Positions 33,401 to 42,971 of a stretch of 64,000 bases of DNA are shown piece by piece. The DNA comes from an uncultured Pelagibacteraceae bacterium. Lineage in GTDB: Bacteria; Pseudomonadota; Alphaproteobacteria; Pelagibacterales; Pelagibacteraceae. The notes below the pieces were generated by a model. That model was not told where the DNA came from, made no database searches, and saw only the letters and a list, made by a program, of their open reading frames with translations. The stretch lies in assembly GCA_902566925.1 (NCBI GenBank), contig CACFKO010000005.1, positions 20,877-84,876 of the forward strand, in the 5' to 3' direction. A program made the position numbers and the translations under genes. Each line of letters opens with the position of its first letter. Positions within the stretch are counted from its first letter, which is position 1.

Positions 33401-34071
33401 TGAGCAGGGTTAAGAAGTTAGAAGACGAAAAGCCTGATACCGAAAAGGAAAGCACAGATGATGCGCTATCCAAGATTTTAATGCTGGGCGCTGGCTCGCA
33501 GGAGCCAGAACTTCGCACCATGACACTTATTGGGGATATTAGCGAGGAGATAAGCAAAGATATTTTATCTGCCCTCTGGTATCTTAAACACTCAGCCAAA
33601 ACACAAGAGTTGGCAAACCCAGAAGATCCCGAGTGTGAGGAGCTGGTGGATGTTGTTTTGCCCATTGAGATTATCGTATCTACAAACGGCGGCAACGCAG
33701 ACGATATGTTTGCTATCTATGACGCTATGCGATACATCAAAGAGGAAGTTGAGATTGAAACTTTCGGTTTGGGCAAGGTTATGTCAGCCGGGACTCTTAT
33801 TCTCGCTGCTGGTACAAAGGGCAAGCGTAAAATTGGCAGGCATTGTCGTGTTATGATCCACTCCGTTATCGGTGGTTCAGTGGGGCCTATGCACCAGTTG
33901 GACAACGAGATGAAAGAAGTCAAGGCTATTCAGGAGGCTTATATCAAAGCCATCTGCGAAGAAACTAACTTGACCGAGCGTAAACTACGCTCCCTTCTTA
34001 AAAAGAAAGTTAATATTTATCTCACAGCAGAAGAGGCTGTTGAGCACGGCTTTGCCGACATAATTGTATAG
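33400..34071 (+). CDS. clpP: ClpP-like serine protease
   Basis: This 223-residue protein has the ClpP fold signature GKVMSAGTLILAAGTKGKR (about residues 126-144) with the catalytic Ser in MSAG, and HCRVMIHSVIGG (about 148-159) with the catalytic His. An acidic N-terminus (KLEDEKPDTEKES) precedes the core. A possible substrate is a prohead or head-internal protein, since some phages use ClpP-like enzymes as prohead proteases, and capsid-targeting leaders lie nearby. No ClpX-type ATPase is encoded here. Confidence 0.85.
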   Translation: MSRVKKLEDEKPDTEKESTDDALSKILMLGAGSQEPELRTMTLIGDISEEISKDILSALWYLKHSAKTQELANPEDPECEELVDVVLPIEIIVSTNGGNADDMFAIYDAMRYIKEEVEIETFGLGKVMSAGTLILAAGTKGKRKIGRHCRVMIHSVIGGSVGPMHQLDNEMKEVKAIQEAYIKAICEETNLTERKLRSLLKKKVNIYLTAEEAVEHGFADIIV

Positions 34072-34082
34072 GAGATTAAAGT

Positions 34083-34631
34083 ATGAAAATCGCAGATAAG
34101 GGCTGGATTGTATTAGACAAACGATCCTCATTAACCAAGATCGCACAGGACCAAAACCTTCCTTGTTGCACACTTTGTGCAATGTGGTGTTTGGATGTGG
34201 CTGACGGAGTTAACGAAATCTCTGTTACGCGCTACGCAGGCCAAGATACGGCGTGGTGGAAGATGGCCAATGTTTATGAGTGGACTGATCCTTGGAGCGC
34301 ACTTACAGCAATCCAGCATAAGCTAGGTGGGACCATTGCTTATTGCGCTGATGTTGAAGACCTCGCACCACCACTAACTCCCGGTCGTTGGCACATTATC
34401 CAGAGATGGAGCAGGTTAGAGCTTAACGATGAGGAACTAATGGAAGATGATGAAGTAGTAAATGGCTCATACGGTCACACTTATCTTGCTTATGCCGACG
34501 AAAACGAAGAAGGTAAAGTAACTATCGTCCAGAGCAGTATCAAGAAAGGATACCGTATTAACACTGGAACTTGGGAAGGCAGCGCAGGACTTAAAGGTTT
34601 TTCTGTGGGTGTCCTAACTTTACCTGCATAA
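34083..34631 (+). CDS. Hypothetical protein with possible cysteine-peptidase-like fold
   Basis: The 182-residue protein has CCTLCAMWCLDVADG at about residues 27-41, and GRWHIIQRWSR (about 101-111) with SYGHTYLAYAD (about 129-139). A Cys followed much later by His in a beta strand is reminiscent of papain-like/CHAP/NlpC folds, but the Cys cluster (four Cys within 10 residues) could instead bind a metal. It follows ClpP by 11 bases. Confidence 0.45.
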   Translation: MKIADKGWIVLDKRSSLTKIAQDQNLPCCTLCAMWCLDVADGVNEISVTRYAGQDTAWWKMANVYEWTDPWSALTAIQHKLGGTIAYCADVEDLAPPLTPGRWHIIQRWSRLELNDEELMEDDEVVNGSYGHTYLAYADENEEGKVTIVQSSIKKGYRINTGTWEGSAGLKGFSVGVLTLPA

Positions 34632-34634
34632 AAT

Positions 34635-34648
34635 ACTATTTATTGTAT
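34635..34648 (+). promoter_or_regulatory. Candidate late-type promoter motif, copy 2
   Basis: ACTATTTATTGTAT ends 13 bases before the start of the 561-residue protein gene; compare 32237, 39482 and 48002. Confidence 0.4.
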
Positions 34649-34661
34649 TATAGGAGCCTTT

Positions 34662-36347
34662 ATGATGAGCACCAACTGGGATTTATTGATTGAGAACCAT
34701 TTTAACAAGAAAGGAAACGAAGAAGAAAAATTATCTTTGGACCTTTTGATGGAGTCTATTGGGGAAGTTTTAGCAGAGATGCCAGCCCCAGATGATTACT
34801 TACTGACCGAGAGAATGGGTACTCAAACCCTGACTTTCAGTTCTATTCCTGAGATCCCCGTCTCGGAGATCGGCTGGTCCGCAATGGAAACCAGAGAAGG
34901 CGTGGAAGTGCCCTCCGAACAGCGCAGCCAGTTAGCCCAGTTTTTATCTGGCATTGCTCCCGGTGCAGATCTTCCTGTTAAAATCGCAGATCTATCCGAG
35001 TTTTATCGTATGGATGATGAGATGATGCGTAGCCTTGAAACTGGCAATATGAAAGAGAATATTGGAAAAGCAATGTCTTACCTAGTTTTCTTCAAGACAC
35101 TCACCCAGATCCTAACTCAGTTTAACGCATCCTCCGCAGGCTTCTCTTTTGAATCTTTCTTGGGTGTCTTGCTAGGTGGTAAACAGGTTCCAACCGGCGA
35201 AGGCACAATTGCAGACTTGACCGATGAAAACGGCGTACCTATCAGCTTGAAGCTTTATAGAGAGGGATCACTTGAAGTTGGTGGGTCATTTACTGATTTG
35301 TCCCGAGACTTGAGAAAGAGTGAATACAAAAACACAATGCAATATATTGTTGTTACAAAGAATCTTTCTGGTGGTGCAGGCGAACAAGAAGGTACTCTAA
35401 ATTGGTACAGGTTCAACTTTAACCTCAGCAATGTTTATAACATCATCGCCAACTCAAGTAAAGAATCACGCAAAAACATTCTTCTTCCAAAAGTATTTAT
35501 TGAGTCAAACGGTCAGAGTGTTGAAGGAGTGCCCGAAAAGGGCGCAAGTATGCCCAGTGCAGAAGAAATGGAGAACCAATTCTTTGAAATCTTATCTGGT
35601 ATCGTTTCAGACAATGAAGAACTCGCCGCGATTGATCTTGAGGGACTGAAGCAATCTATGGATTTTGCCAAGAACGATCAGTTGTTTGGTGGCAAGAAAA
35701 TACGCGGCAAGGACGGTATGAAGGTAGCCCCTGTTATACAGGTTTTAAGAGCCTCGGTTTTCAAAGATAGTGATCTAAACAATGCTGAAGTTAAACAAAC
35801 TGCTATTTATAAAGCCATTTCCCAAGCTAGCAATGCATTGCTTAATCGCTACAAGCGTGACGCACAAACTAAAAGACGACAAGCCACTCTAAACGAAATG
35901 TATTTTTATGATGGCTTGAATGAGAAAGAACTTATTGAACGATCCCGAGTCTTTTATAATAGTGCCTCACCCGAAGTTAAACTAAAGGCGTTGGCTGTAG
36001 CATATGGTTTCATTTCCAATGGACACTTTAACTTGGCACAAGGTATGGTTCTCAATGTTGCCAAACTCGCAGGAGATCAAGCAGGAGACTTATTCCCCGG
36101 CGATCAGTCACAAGTTGGTATCGGCCAGTTGGAGATCGGAGCATCTAATGTCCAGCAAGTGCTTAATAAGATCGGCGCTCTGTTAAATCAAAACATCTTT
36201 GAGATTTTTGAAAACCTTAAACTTTTGACTACAAACATTCAAGGTTACTTTGCTGGTGGTTTGCAAGATAATACAAAAGCCACGACAGCGATTACTGCCG
36301 CTGAAACCATTGAAACCAAGACGGCAGACATCGCAGACACAGAATAA
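34662..36347 (+). CDS. Large hypothetical protein, candidate virion-associated
   Basis: This 561-residue protein begins MSTNWDLLIENHFNKKG, with L-I-E resembling a prohead-protease triplet. Residues about 150-200 (FNASSAGFSFESFLGVLLGG then ISLKLYREG) may form a nuclease-like alpha/beta core, with a conserved Lys, but no catalytic acidic set is obvious. The rest is helical. I know similar long proteins only from uncultured aquatic phages. Function is not assigned. Confidence 0.45.
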   Translation: MMSTNWDLLIENHFNKKGNEEEKLSLDLLMESIGEVLAEMPAPDDYLLTERMGTQTLTFSSIPEIPVSEIGWSAMETREGVEVPSEQRSQLAQFLSGIAPGADLPVKIADLSEFYRMDDEMMRSLETGNMKENIGKAMSYLVFFKTLTQILTQFNASSAGFSFESFLGVLLGGKQVPTGEGTIADLTDENGVPISLKLYREGSLEVGGSFTDLSRDLRKSEYKNTMQYIVVTKNLSGGAGEQEGTLNWYRFNFNLSNVYNIIANSSKESRKNILLPKVFIESNGQSVEGVPEKGASMPSAEEMENQFFEILSGIVSDNEELAAIDLEGLKQSMDFAKNDQLFGGKKIRGKDGMKVAPVIQVLRASVFKDSDLNNAEVKQTAIYKAISQASNALLNRYKRDAQTKRRQATLNEMYFYDGLNEKELIERSRVFYNSASPEVKLKALAVAYGFISNGHFNLAQGMVLNVAKLAGDQAGDLFPGDQSQVGIGQLEIGASNVQQVLNKIGALLNQNIFEIFENLKLLTTNIQGYFAGGLQDNTKATTAITAAETIETKTADIADTE

Positions 36348-36353
36348 GTTTAA

Positions 36354-36390
36354 ATAACCACTTGACAAGCAAGTGTAGGGTGGTTATAAT
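36354..36390 (+). promoter_or_regulatory. Consensus promoter with flanking inverted repeat upstream of groEL
   Basis: TTGACA (36362-36367) and TATAAT (36385-36390) are perfect sigma70 boxes 17 bp apart. An 8-bp inverted repeat, ATAACCAC (36354-36361) and GTGGTTAT (36380-36387), flanks and overlaps the boxes with an 18-base gap, a possible operator. The leader is about 20 bases. Confidence 0.8.
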
Positions 36391-36415
36391 ATAAGAGACA
36401 ACAGAGAGGTGTGTA

Positions 36416-37969
36416 TTGTCCAAGAGTTATGACGCGGGATCTTCGTTAAGTCAGAAGATCATCGCTGGTGTTGATAAACTTGCTGATAATGTTGCTTCAA
36501 CGCTTGGCCCCCGTGGGCGTAATGTAATCATTAAACAAGCAGGAAAGCGACCTATCATTACAAAAGATGGTGTGACCGTTGCAGAGTTTGTGGACCTCGA
36601 TGATCCCTTTGAGGATGTCGGAGCACAGATTATTAAGCAGGCTTCACGCCAGACTAACACGGTTGCCGGTGATGGCACCACAACCGCTACAGTGCTCGCC
36701 AGAGCCATCCTACACGGCGCACAACGCCACATTGTGGCTGGCGCATCACCTATTGATGTGAAGCGCGAGATTGATGCGACCGTTGAAGATTATGTTAAAA
36801 ACCTAAAAGAGATGGCCAGACCTATCCAAAGCGAAGAAGACATTGCACACATTGCAACTATCTCCGCGAACAACGATGAAACCATTGGAAAGTTGGTTGC
36901 TAAAGCAGTTGACTGTGTTGGTAAGGACGGTTCTATCTCTGTGGAAGAGGCTCGTTCCCTAGAGACAAGCCTTGATCTGACCGAGGGCTTCCGTTTTGAT
37001 TCTGGTTATACAGCGACAGCATTTATTAATGACGAGCGCCGTGGGGCAGTTGTATACGAAGATCCTCTTATTCTTGTTGCAGACTGTAAGATTGACAAGG
37101 TGGAAGATATTCTACCAGTCCTTGAAACGGTTGCAAGGGAAGGAAGACCGCTGGTTATTGTGGCTTCTGACATTGAGGGGCAAGCACACGCAGCACTTAT
37201 TATGAATATGATGCGTGGTACTATGAAGATTGCAGCGGTTAAAGCTCCTCGCTACGGAGAAGAGCGCAGGAACATCCTTAAAGATTTGTGCCTGTCCACA
37301 GGTGCAGCGTATGCAACGAAGTCCGCAGGACTTAAACTTAAAGATGTGAAACTGGAACACCTTGGAACTTGTAAGAAGATTGACATCCTAAAAGGTTGGA
37401 CTACGATCGTCGGAGGCAAAGGCAACTACGAGGACGTAGACACTCAGATTGACAATCTTAAAGTAGAACTTGAACAAACTGATAATCTCCGTGAGTGTGA
37501 GCGCATCCAAGAACGGATTACAAGACTTGCATCTGGTGTTGCAGTTATTAAAGTTGGTGCTGCGACAGAAATTGAAATGATTGAGAAGAAGCACCGTATT
37601 GAAGATGCACTTGAAGCAGTGCGAGCAGCACAGTTAGAAGGTATTGTTCCGGGCGGTGGTGTTGCTCTTGTCCGTGCCAGAAAGTACACAAAGGGCTATG
37701 GAAAGATTGTTTACAAAGCAGTTGCAGAGCCACTACGACAGATGGCCAAGAACGCAGGCGAAAGCCCAGATGTAATCCTATCTATGGTTCAGCGAGCAAA
37801 AGGTGACCGAGGCTGGGACTTTAAGTCAAGCAAGATGAAGAATATGATTGCTACTGGTATTATTGATCCTGTTAAGGTTACAATCACAGCATTGCAGAAC
37901 GCAGCATCGGCAGCAGGAACTTTGATCACAACCGATCACGCTATTATCGAGGCCGAAGATGGAAGTTAA
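36416..37969 (+). CDS. groEL: Chaperonin GroEL (60 kDa)
   Basis: The TTG start after AGAGGT is the only plausible one. The 517-residue protein has LGPRGRNVI (about residues 31-39), KDGVTVAEFVDL (about 54-65), GDGTTTATVLARAI (about 85-98) with nucleotide-binding residues, VEEARSLET and the AAVKAPRYGEERRNIL stretch, ending near AEDGS without the Gly-Gly-Met tail. It has the full equatorial, intermediate and apical length. Phage GroELs such as that of phage EL fold phage proteins. No GroES gene was found here; host GroES or the small protein at 17501 could serve. Confidence 0.9.
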   Translation: MSKSYDAGSSLSQKIIAGVDKLADNVASTLGPRGRNVIIKQAGKRPIITKDGVTVAEFVDLDDPFEDVGAQIIKQASRQTNTVAGDGTTTATVLARAILHGAQRHIVAGASPIDVKREIDATVEDYVKNLKEMARPIQSEEDIAHIATISANNDETIGKLVAKAVDCVGKDGSISVEEARSLETSLDLTEGFRFDSGYTATAFINDERRGAVVYEDPLILVADCKIDKVEDILPVLETVAREGRPLVIVASDIEGQAHAALIMNMMRGTMKIAAVKAPRYGEERRNILKDLCLSTGAAYATKSAGLKLKDVKLEHLGTCKKIDILKGWTTIVGGKGNYEDVDTQIDNLKVELEQTDNLRECERIQERITRLASGVAVIKVGAATEIEMIEKKHRIEDALEAVRAAQLEGIVPGGGVALVRARKYTKGYGKIVYKAVAEPLRQMAKNAGESPDVILSMVQRAKGDRGWDFKSSKMKNMIATGIIDPVKVTITALQNAASAAGTLITTDHAIIEAEDGS

Positions 37970-38318
37970 AGTACAGTATGTATCAGAATTAAACAAGGTT
38001 CTAAATGAAATAAGAAGACTTATGCCCACTTCGATGGATTGGACTTATGAGTTGAACACTGCCTCTACATTTCTTGACAGAGGTCAAGTAGAAGTAGCAG
38101 CTAGTATTATTGATGCGACCAGACAATCAATGTACCAAGTAGATCAAAGATTGGCTGATTGCCAAGCTATGTTAACTGGTTATTTATCTGCGACCTCTCC
38201 GAAACAACAAGAGACGCAAGATATAGATATTGAAAAACTGGAGCAGATGAGCGAAAAATTAAAAAGTGTAGCAGGCATGATGCAACCACAGGAGGACACA
38301 AATGGTACAACTAGTTGA
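37959..38318 (+). CDS. Hypothetical helical protein
   Basis: This 119-residue protein overlaps the groEL end by 11 bases. It is predicted almost fully helical with Gln/Met-rich C-terminal part (LSATSPKQQETQDIDIE), and may form a coiled coil. No family is recognised. Confidence 0.5.
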   Translation: MEVKVQYVSELNKVLNEIRRLMPTSMDWTYELNTASTFLDRGQVEVAASIIDATRQSMYQVDQRLADCQAMLTGYLSATSPKQQETQDIDIEKLEQMSEKLKSVAGMMQPQEDTNGTTS

Positions 38319-38598
38319 GGTATTTAATGAAGTATCTTCCGCAATGCGTGGAACTTCAAAGTATACATTAAGAGAAATTTATATTAACCCAAAGCACGTC
38401 GTTGCTATTCGCCCAGACAACCGGATGAATACAGTGTTGAAAGAAGGTCTACTACCAGAGGGTATGGACGAAAGACAGTCTTTCACCAAAGTTTTCTTGG
38501 ACCGAGGGCAGACTGGTATTGACATCACAGTCGTTGGCGAAGCAGCACTTGTCGGCAAGAAACTAGGACTTTACGAGAAAGATCTATTGAAGGGGTAG
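38302..38598 (+). CDS. Hypothetical protein
   Basis: The 98-residue protein (MVQLVEVFNEVSSAMRG, then TLREIYINPKHVVAIRPD) appears alpha/beta with no catalytic motif. It overlaps the preceding gene by 17 bases and is followed four bases later by the metallopeptidase TTG. Confidence 0.5.
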   Translation: MVQLVEVFNEVSSAMRGTSKYTLREIYINPKHVVAIRPDNRMNTVLKEGLLPEGMDERQSFTKVFLDRGQTGIDITVVGEAALVGKKLGLYEKDLLKG

Positions 38599-38601
38599 GC
38601 T

Positions 38602-39054
38602 TTGGACGATCAAGTCTACCAGCAAGATATAGATGCTGTTGAGATTTATTTAATAGAAGAACACGGTGTAGACGTGATCTTTGGTGACGATGAGGAAAAT
38701 GCTTATTGGAAGCCAAATGGTCACGCTTGCATTTCTGTGAACACAAACCAGCGCAAGCGATTGCAACTTTATACCATTCTGCACGAAGCGGGTCACGTTA
38801 TCATTCGGTCAAGAGACAGGTATGAAATACTTTATCCTTACGGCCAGAAAGATAAAAGTAAAACCATTGCACGCAGGATTGATGTTCTGCGCGAAGAGGT
38901 TGCAGCGTGGGATGAAGGCGAGAAACTAGCTATACGACTAGGCATAGAACTGGACAGAAGATTGTATCATAACTTTTATAAGAAACATTTGTTTGAATAT
39001 GTTAAGTGGGCAAACGACCCCACTACTTATGGAGCGGACATTGGAAAACCTTAG
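38602..39054 (+). CDS. ImmA/IrrE-type zinc metallopeptidase
   Basis: The start is a TTG. The 150-residue protein has the zinc motif LHEAGHVII at about residues 59-67 (HExxH), preceded by TNQRKRLQLYTI, as in ImmA/IrrE-like peptidases. ImmA proteins cleave phage or stress repressors. A role in removing a host or phage regulator is inferred; no adjacent HTH repressor is present. Confidence 0.7.
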   Translation: MDDQVYQQDIDAVEIYLIEEHGVDVIFGDDEENAYWKPNGHACISVNTNQRKRLQLYTILHEAGHVIIRSRDRYEILYPYGQKDKSKTIARRIDVLREEVAAWDEGEKLAIRLGIELDRRLYHNFYKKHLFEYVKWANDPTTYGADIGKP

Positions 39055-39067
39055 TCCGGGGGGACAA

Positions 39068-39415
39068 ATGATGAATATAATCTATTGGAAAGCCATCGCG
39101 CTTTTCATGACAGGTCACGCTTTATCGTGGTTTCAACTAAACAGTCATATGGTATTTGATTGGTGGAAAGGCAAAGAGTATCTTGCCGTTCTGGTGTTTG
39201 GTGTGCCTGCTGGCTTTATGTTTTTATTCGGCTGGGTAATGGCCGCAGGTGAAAGTGGAGAGTTATGGATGCCCAGATTCTTGGCGTTCTGCGCCTCTTG
39301 GGTGCCGTTCCCACTTTTAACTTGGTATTTTATGGGAGAAACACCCTTTACTTGGAAAACAATAACGTGTTTCTTTTTAGCGTGTTGTATCCTTGCGGTA
39401 CAACTTTGGAGGTAA
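39068..39415 (+). CDS. Four-helix membrane protein
   Basis: The 115-residue protein has about four hydrophobic segments (IIYWKAIALFMTGHALSW; YLAVLVFGVPAGFMFLFGW; FLAFCASWVPFPLLTWYF; TITCFFLACCILAVQLW). Size and pattern resemble small multidrug/DMT-like proteins, but no conserved Glu is visible in the first helix. It follows a GGGGGGAC ribosome site. Role unknown. Confidence 0.55.
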   Translation: MMNIIYWKAIALFMTGHALSWFQLNSHMVFDWWKGKEYLAVLVFGVPAGFMFLFGWVMAAGESGELWMPRFLAFCASWVPFPLLTWYFMGETPFTWKTITCFFLACCILAVQLWR

Positions 39416-39441
39416 TATAGTTTCTCGCGCCATTTTTTTCC

Positions 39442-39475
39442 AAGGCACCCTCAAACGGGGGTGTCTTTCTTTTTG
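39442..39475 (+). terminator. Intrinsic terminator
   Basis: AGGCACCC (39443-39450) pairs with GGGTGTCT (39459-39466, one G-T pair) around an 8-base loop and is followed by TTCTTTTT. It ends the ClpP-GroEL-membrane protein run. Confidence 0.75.
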
Positions 39476-39481
39476 TCGCAA

Positions 39482-39496
39482 ACTATTTAATAGTAC
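39482..39496 (+). promoter_or_regulatory. Candidate late-type promoter motif, copy 3 (variant)
   Basis: ACTATTTAATAGTAC ends 12 bases before the start of the 938-residue protein gene. It is a variant of the motif at 32237, 34635 and 48002. Confidence 0.35.
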
Positions 39497-39508
39497 GGAG
39501 AACCACAA

Positions 39509-42325
39509 ATGGACTTTCACACAATGGTTTCCAGCTTTAAGCGGAGTGTGCTTGAAGAGGAACAACAAGTTACCGAGCTATCAAAGAACGCCCGCAAGTT
39601 AGTCAGGAAGTATATCGCAGACGGCACACCGGGACGCCACACCCCAAAGTATTCTTTTAAGGAACTCTTTAGAGATGTGCCCAATTTTGATCGTTTGGGT
39701 AAGGCAGGACCAATGCGAACTATGTTCCCGATGGGCAACACGACCCAACGAGGCGGCACCGAACTGTTCAAGCGTATCGTAGACCAAGGGTGGGAGCCAG
39801 CCTTTACAACCAAGACGGTTATCCAAAAGAACCGGGACGGAGACGGCAACGAATACGATGTTCCGATGGACCTCCCCGTCCTTGAAATGAAAAAGGAAGA
39901 AGAAAAGGTTATTCCGAAAGGCCCAAGAGCAGGCGAGAAAGTAACAAGCACAAAGAAAGTATCTTTGGGTAAGTTAATCCAAAGAATAGGAACCGACGAA
40001 GATAAAGCGTGGTGGAAGGAAAACCAAAACGATCTCCGCGAGATGGAGAACGTCAGAAATTTCTTTTTGAAGCCTTACCTTAACGACTTCGACGGCCTCA
40101 CCAGAACACCAAACCACATTATTATTTCCCGGCACCCTATCGATGTTGCCCGTATGTCCGACTTTAGCACCACTCGTTCTTGCCACTCCGAAGGTTCCTC
40201 GCATTTCAACTGCGCTATTGACGAGTCGCGAGGTCACGGTATGGTTGCTTACCTTGTGCGAGGTCAAGAAGTTGATGAGTATGATTTAAAGAATAGGTTG
40301 AACGCCGAAGAAATCTTTGGCGACAACGCTATTGGTCTTGAAGGCCCCGAGCCTATTTCGCGAGTCCGTATTTACAAAATGTTTAATAAAGAAACCGACG
40401 AAGAGTTTGGTGTGGTTGAAGACCGCGTGTATGGTATCGCCGTTCCCGACTTTCTACCTTCTGTTCGCCGTTGGATGCGCGAGAAACAAAAAGATATGTG
40501 GGCAGACGAAGAAGGAAACTTTAAAGAAGGCTTCTTGAATCCTAGTGAATGGATCCGCGTCGGTGGCGACTACGCAGACCAAGAGCAAGGCGGTGGCCAG
40601 ATAGGCGACCTTGTTCTTGCGCTATTTGAAGATACGCCATTCTACGAGGCTTTGATTGATGATTACGAAGGCGTAGCCTACGACCACGAAGATTATTACG
40701 GCGAGGCTGTTGGCGATGTTCAAAGCGAAATGGAAAATGCCGCCGAGCGGGTAGAAGAGATCGTCCGCGTTGCTAATACAGACCGCACCGGGCAAGGCAA
40801 AGGGCTTACTAGCATCTACGGCAATGTTGAAGAAGGTTGGGATGAAATGCCGTTTTACGTCCAAGGTGGCGGCAGCGTAGAGTTTAGCTTTGAGTTTGGC
40901 GACGACTGGGAGATGAAAGAAGGCAGGACTATGGTCCCAGAATCAGATTCCGACTACAGCGCACAGCGTGAGTTTGAAGAACTTATTCATACAGCCCTTT
41001 ATGACTATGGTATCTATTACAGCAACGACTATCACATCACAGCCGAAGAAACAGACATCCCTGATAGCAACAAAGGCGCAAGGATTAAAGTAACGCTTAA
41101 TGTTAACTTTGAGGTTGAACGCACTGGAACACCGGGTGTTGATGATTTTGATGAATCTGTTGATGCGTTTATGCGAGATTTTGATGTTAACTACGATAGC
41201 GCCTACGGTATCGTTAGACGCGCCCTTCTCGCCGAGGAGTATCTGCCACCGGGTAAGTTTGAAAAAGCCGTTGAGAAGTATTATGGAGACGATTTTGAAG
41301 GGTTTAAGAACCTTGCTGTGATGTATGACGAGGACGATCCCGGCGATGGCATCGACATTGCGCTAAACATCCCACGGGATAAGATAATGATCCTTCCTCG
41401 CAAGCCGGGGTTCTATGAGCTAGAGAAGCGACCGAAAAACGATTCACAAGGTAGAAATGTTTATAACACGTTCGCCCGAAGTATGGAACTTAACGCCGAC
41501 AATCTTTCGGCCTCACTGCGTAGAGAGTTTAAGAAACTCGCGAACGAAGGTTTCAAGGCAGCAAACCAGCAGGTTCCTCTTCCGTTTGCTACAGAGTTCA
41601 AACGAAAGCCGATGGATATGCGGAGGATGATGCCTTATTCTTTCCATTCTGGGTTTGCTACGCAGATTATTCCGTCTAGGGAGATCGCAGGTGCGTCCGG
41701 TGAGGAGTTTAGAGTAGGGTTTAACATCAGGTTTAAACTGTCTCCTCGGACCATTAATAGTGTTATCTTTGAACATGTCGAAGCGTTCTTGGATTATCTT
41801 GATAAACACATCGATGTTTTATACCAAGCGGCAGAGAGGGCGATCGACCGGCTTTATGATCGGTCAGCAGACTCAGTGCAAAAAGCAGCAGCAGCGAGAG
41901 AAAAGTTGTCTGGTGGTCTTGCCGGGAAACTTGGAGAACCGCAGGCACTTGAAGAAGAATTTAGAAAAGAACTCCGTGAGATTGCCAAGTCTTTGATTAT
42001 GGAGCAGGCTGAGTTTGAAACAAGGCTGTACCAAGTTAACTTAAAGATCCAAGTTGATCGCGACACTGGTGGTGGTATTGAGCAAAAACTAAATCGTATC
42101 CGCGCTATTGAAGGCGTGACCGTTGTTAGTCACGATGACCTAAGTCAAGGCAGAGCAAGACAAGTTATTGAGGCAAGGATTAAGTTTCACCCGGACTCTG
42201 ATTCTATGCGCCCCGTAACATTCGTAAGACAGGTTCTAGTACCAGAAATCAACTCATCCAAGCTCGTTCCCGGCGTCCGCGTTATTGATATTGTAGGCGG
42301 CTCGTTGAAGAGATTGGATAAATGA
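39509..42325 (+). CDS. 938-residue protein, candidate virion internal protein
   Basis: The N-terminus (MDFHTMVSSFKRSVLEEE) contains L-E-E, resembling a capsid-targeting leader with a prohead-protease site. Residues about 209-255 (SRHPIDVARMSDFSTTRSCH then SSHFNCAIDESRGHGMVAYLV) form a compact region with conserved-looking His/Cys/Ser; no catalytic family is assigned. The middle is very acidic and the C-terminal third helical. It is terminator- and promoter-flanked, consistent with its own late transcript. Confidence 0.45.
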   Translation: MDFHTMVSSFKRSVLEEEQQVTELSKNARKLVRKYIADGTPGRHTPKYSFKELFRDVPNFDRLGKAGPMRTMFPMGNTTQRGGTELFKRIVDQGWEPAFTTKTVIQKNRDGDGNEYDVPMDLPVLEMKKEEEKVIPKGPRAGEKVTSTKKVSLGKLIQRIGTDEDKAWWKENQNDLREMENVRNFFLKPYLNDFDGLTRTPNHIIISRHPIDVARMSDFSTTRSCHSEGSSHFNCAIDESRGHGMVAYLVRGQEVDEYDLKNRLNAEEIFGDNAIGLEGPEPISRVRIYKMFNKETDEEFGVVEDRVYGIAVPDFLPSVRRWMREKQKDMWADEEGNFKEGFLNPSEWIRVGGDYADQEQGGGQIGDLVLALFEDTPFYEALIDDYEGVAYDHEDYYGEAVGDVQSEMENAAERVEEIVRVANTDRTGQGKGLTSIYGNVEEGWDEMPFYVQGGGSVEFSFEFGDDWEMKEGRTMVPESDSDYSAQREFEELIHTALYDYGIYYSNDYHITAEETDIPDSNKGARIKVTLNVNFEVERTGTPGVDDFDESVDAFMRDFDVNYDSAYGIVRRALLAEEYLPPGKFEKAVEKYYGDDFEGFKNLAVMYDEDDPGDGIDIALNIPRDKIMILPRKPGFYELEKRPKNDSQGRNVYNTFARSMELNADNLSASLRREFKKLANEGFKAANQQVPLPFATEFKRKPMDMRRMMPYSFHSGFATQIIPSREIAGASGEEFRVGFNIRFKLSPRTINSVIFEHVEAFLDYLDKHIDVLYQAAERAIDRLYDRSADSVQKAAAAREKLSGGLAGKLGEPQALEEEFRKELREIAKSLIMEQAEFETRLYQVNLKIQVDRDTGGGIEQKLNRIRAIEGVTVVSHDDLSQGRARQVIEARIKFHPDSDSMRPVTFVRQVLVPEINSSKLVPGVRVIDIVGGSLKRLDK

Positions 42326-42744
42326 AACTACTTATTGAGAGGTTTAATGAATTCTTGAGGGAGGAACGGGACATGCAAAGAGTCGTCAAGGTTGTAATGG
42401 TCAGAGACGATGACAAAGTATTGATCCTCCGTCGTTCGGGCAAAGTTATTAGTAAGGAATCACCGTGGGAATGGGACTTGCCCGGTGGCCACGTCGAAAA
42501 GGACGAAGCACTGGACGACGCATTAGACCGAGAAGTCTGGGAAGAAACAAGTTTAGACCTAGACAAAGCAACAAAGATTTATACAGATGAAAAGACAACT
42601 TTCTTTGCCGCATATGATTGGGAAGGAAAGATAAGTTTGAGCCAAGAACATAGCGATTACGAGTGGATTAAACCAGAAAACATAACTAATTATAACATTG
42701 GAGACAAATACAGTCTCGCCGTTGGAAGGATAGCAATAAAATGA
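42322..42744 (+). CDS. Nudix hydrolase with leader
   Basis: The 140-residue protein has the Nudix box GGHVEKDEALDDALDREVWEE (about residues 55-75; GX5EX7REUXEE pattern, shown in part). Ahead of it is a leader-like MKLLIERFNEFLREER with an L-R-E triplet, as in packaged proteins. Nudix enzymes hydrolyse nucleoside diphosphate-X compounds, for example oxidised or modified nucleotides; the substrate is unknown. If the leader is cleaved, the mature enzyme would be injected with the DNA. Confidence 0.8.
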   Translation: MKLLIERFNEFLREERDMQRVVKVVMVRDDDKVLILRRSGKVISKESPWEWDLPGGHVEKDEALDDALDREVWEETSLDLDKATKIYTDEKTTFFAAYDWEGKISLSQEHSDYEWIKPENITNYNIGDKYSLAVGRIAIK

Positions 42745-42971
42745 AAATCACAAAATCACAACTTAAAGAGATCATCAAGGAAGAACTCTCAACCTTGGAA
42801 GAAGGCTCGCATCAGTTTACTGTTGGTCAGTTACAAGATCTTATGATGGACACAGGTCGCGACGGCAAGGTGCGGATCCAACTCGATGGAAGCGGCCCAG
42901 ACCTTGACGTATTTGAATGGATGACTACAGATGATGGTGACATACTCTTATCAGTGGAGCACAAACGATGA
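42741..42971 (+). CDS. Small protein with MKITKSQLK-type leader
   Basis: The 76-residue protein starts MKITKSQLKEIIKEEL, a leader shared with at least three more genes here. The remainder is acidic (QLDGSGPDLDVFEWM). The I-K-E triplet in the leader fits a T4-type prohead-protease cleavage rule. It overlaps the Nudix gene by ATGA. Its function after packaging is unknown. Confidence 0.55.
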   Translation: MKITKSQLKEIIKEELSTLEEGSHQFTVGQLQDLMMDTGRDGKVRIQLDGSGPDLDVFEWMTTDDGDILLSVEHKR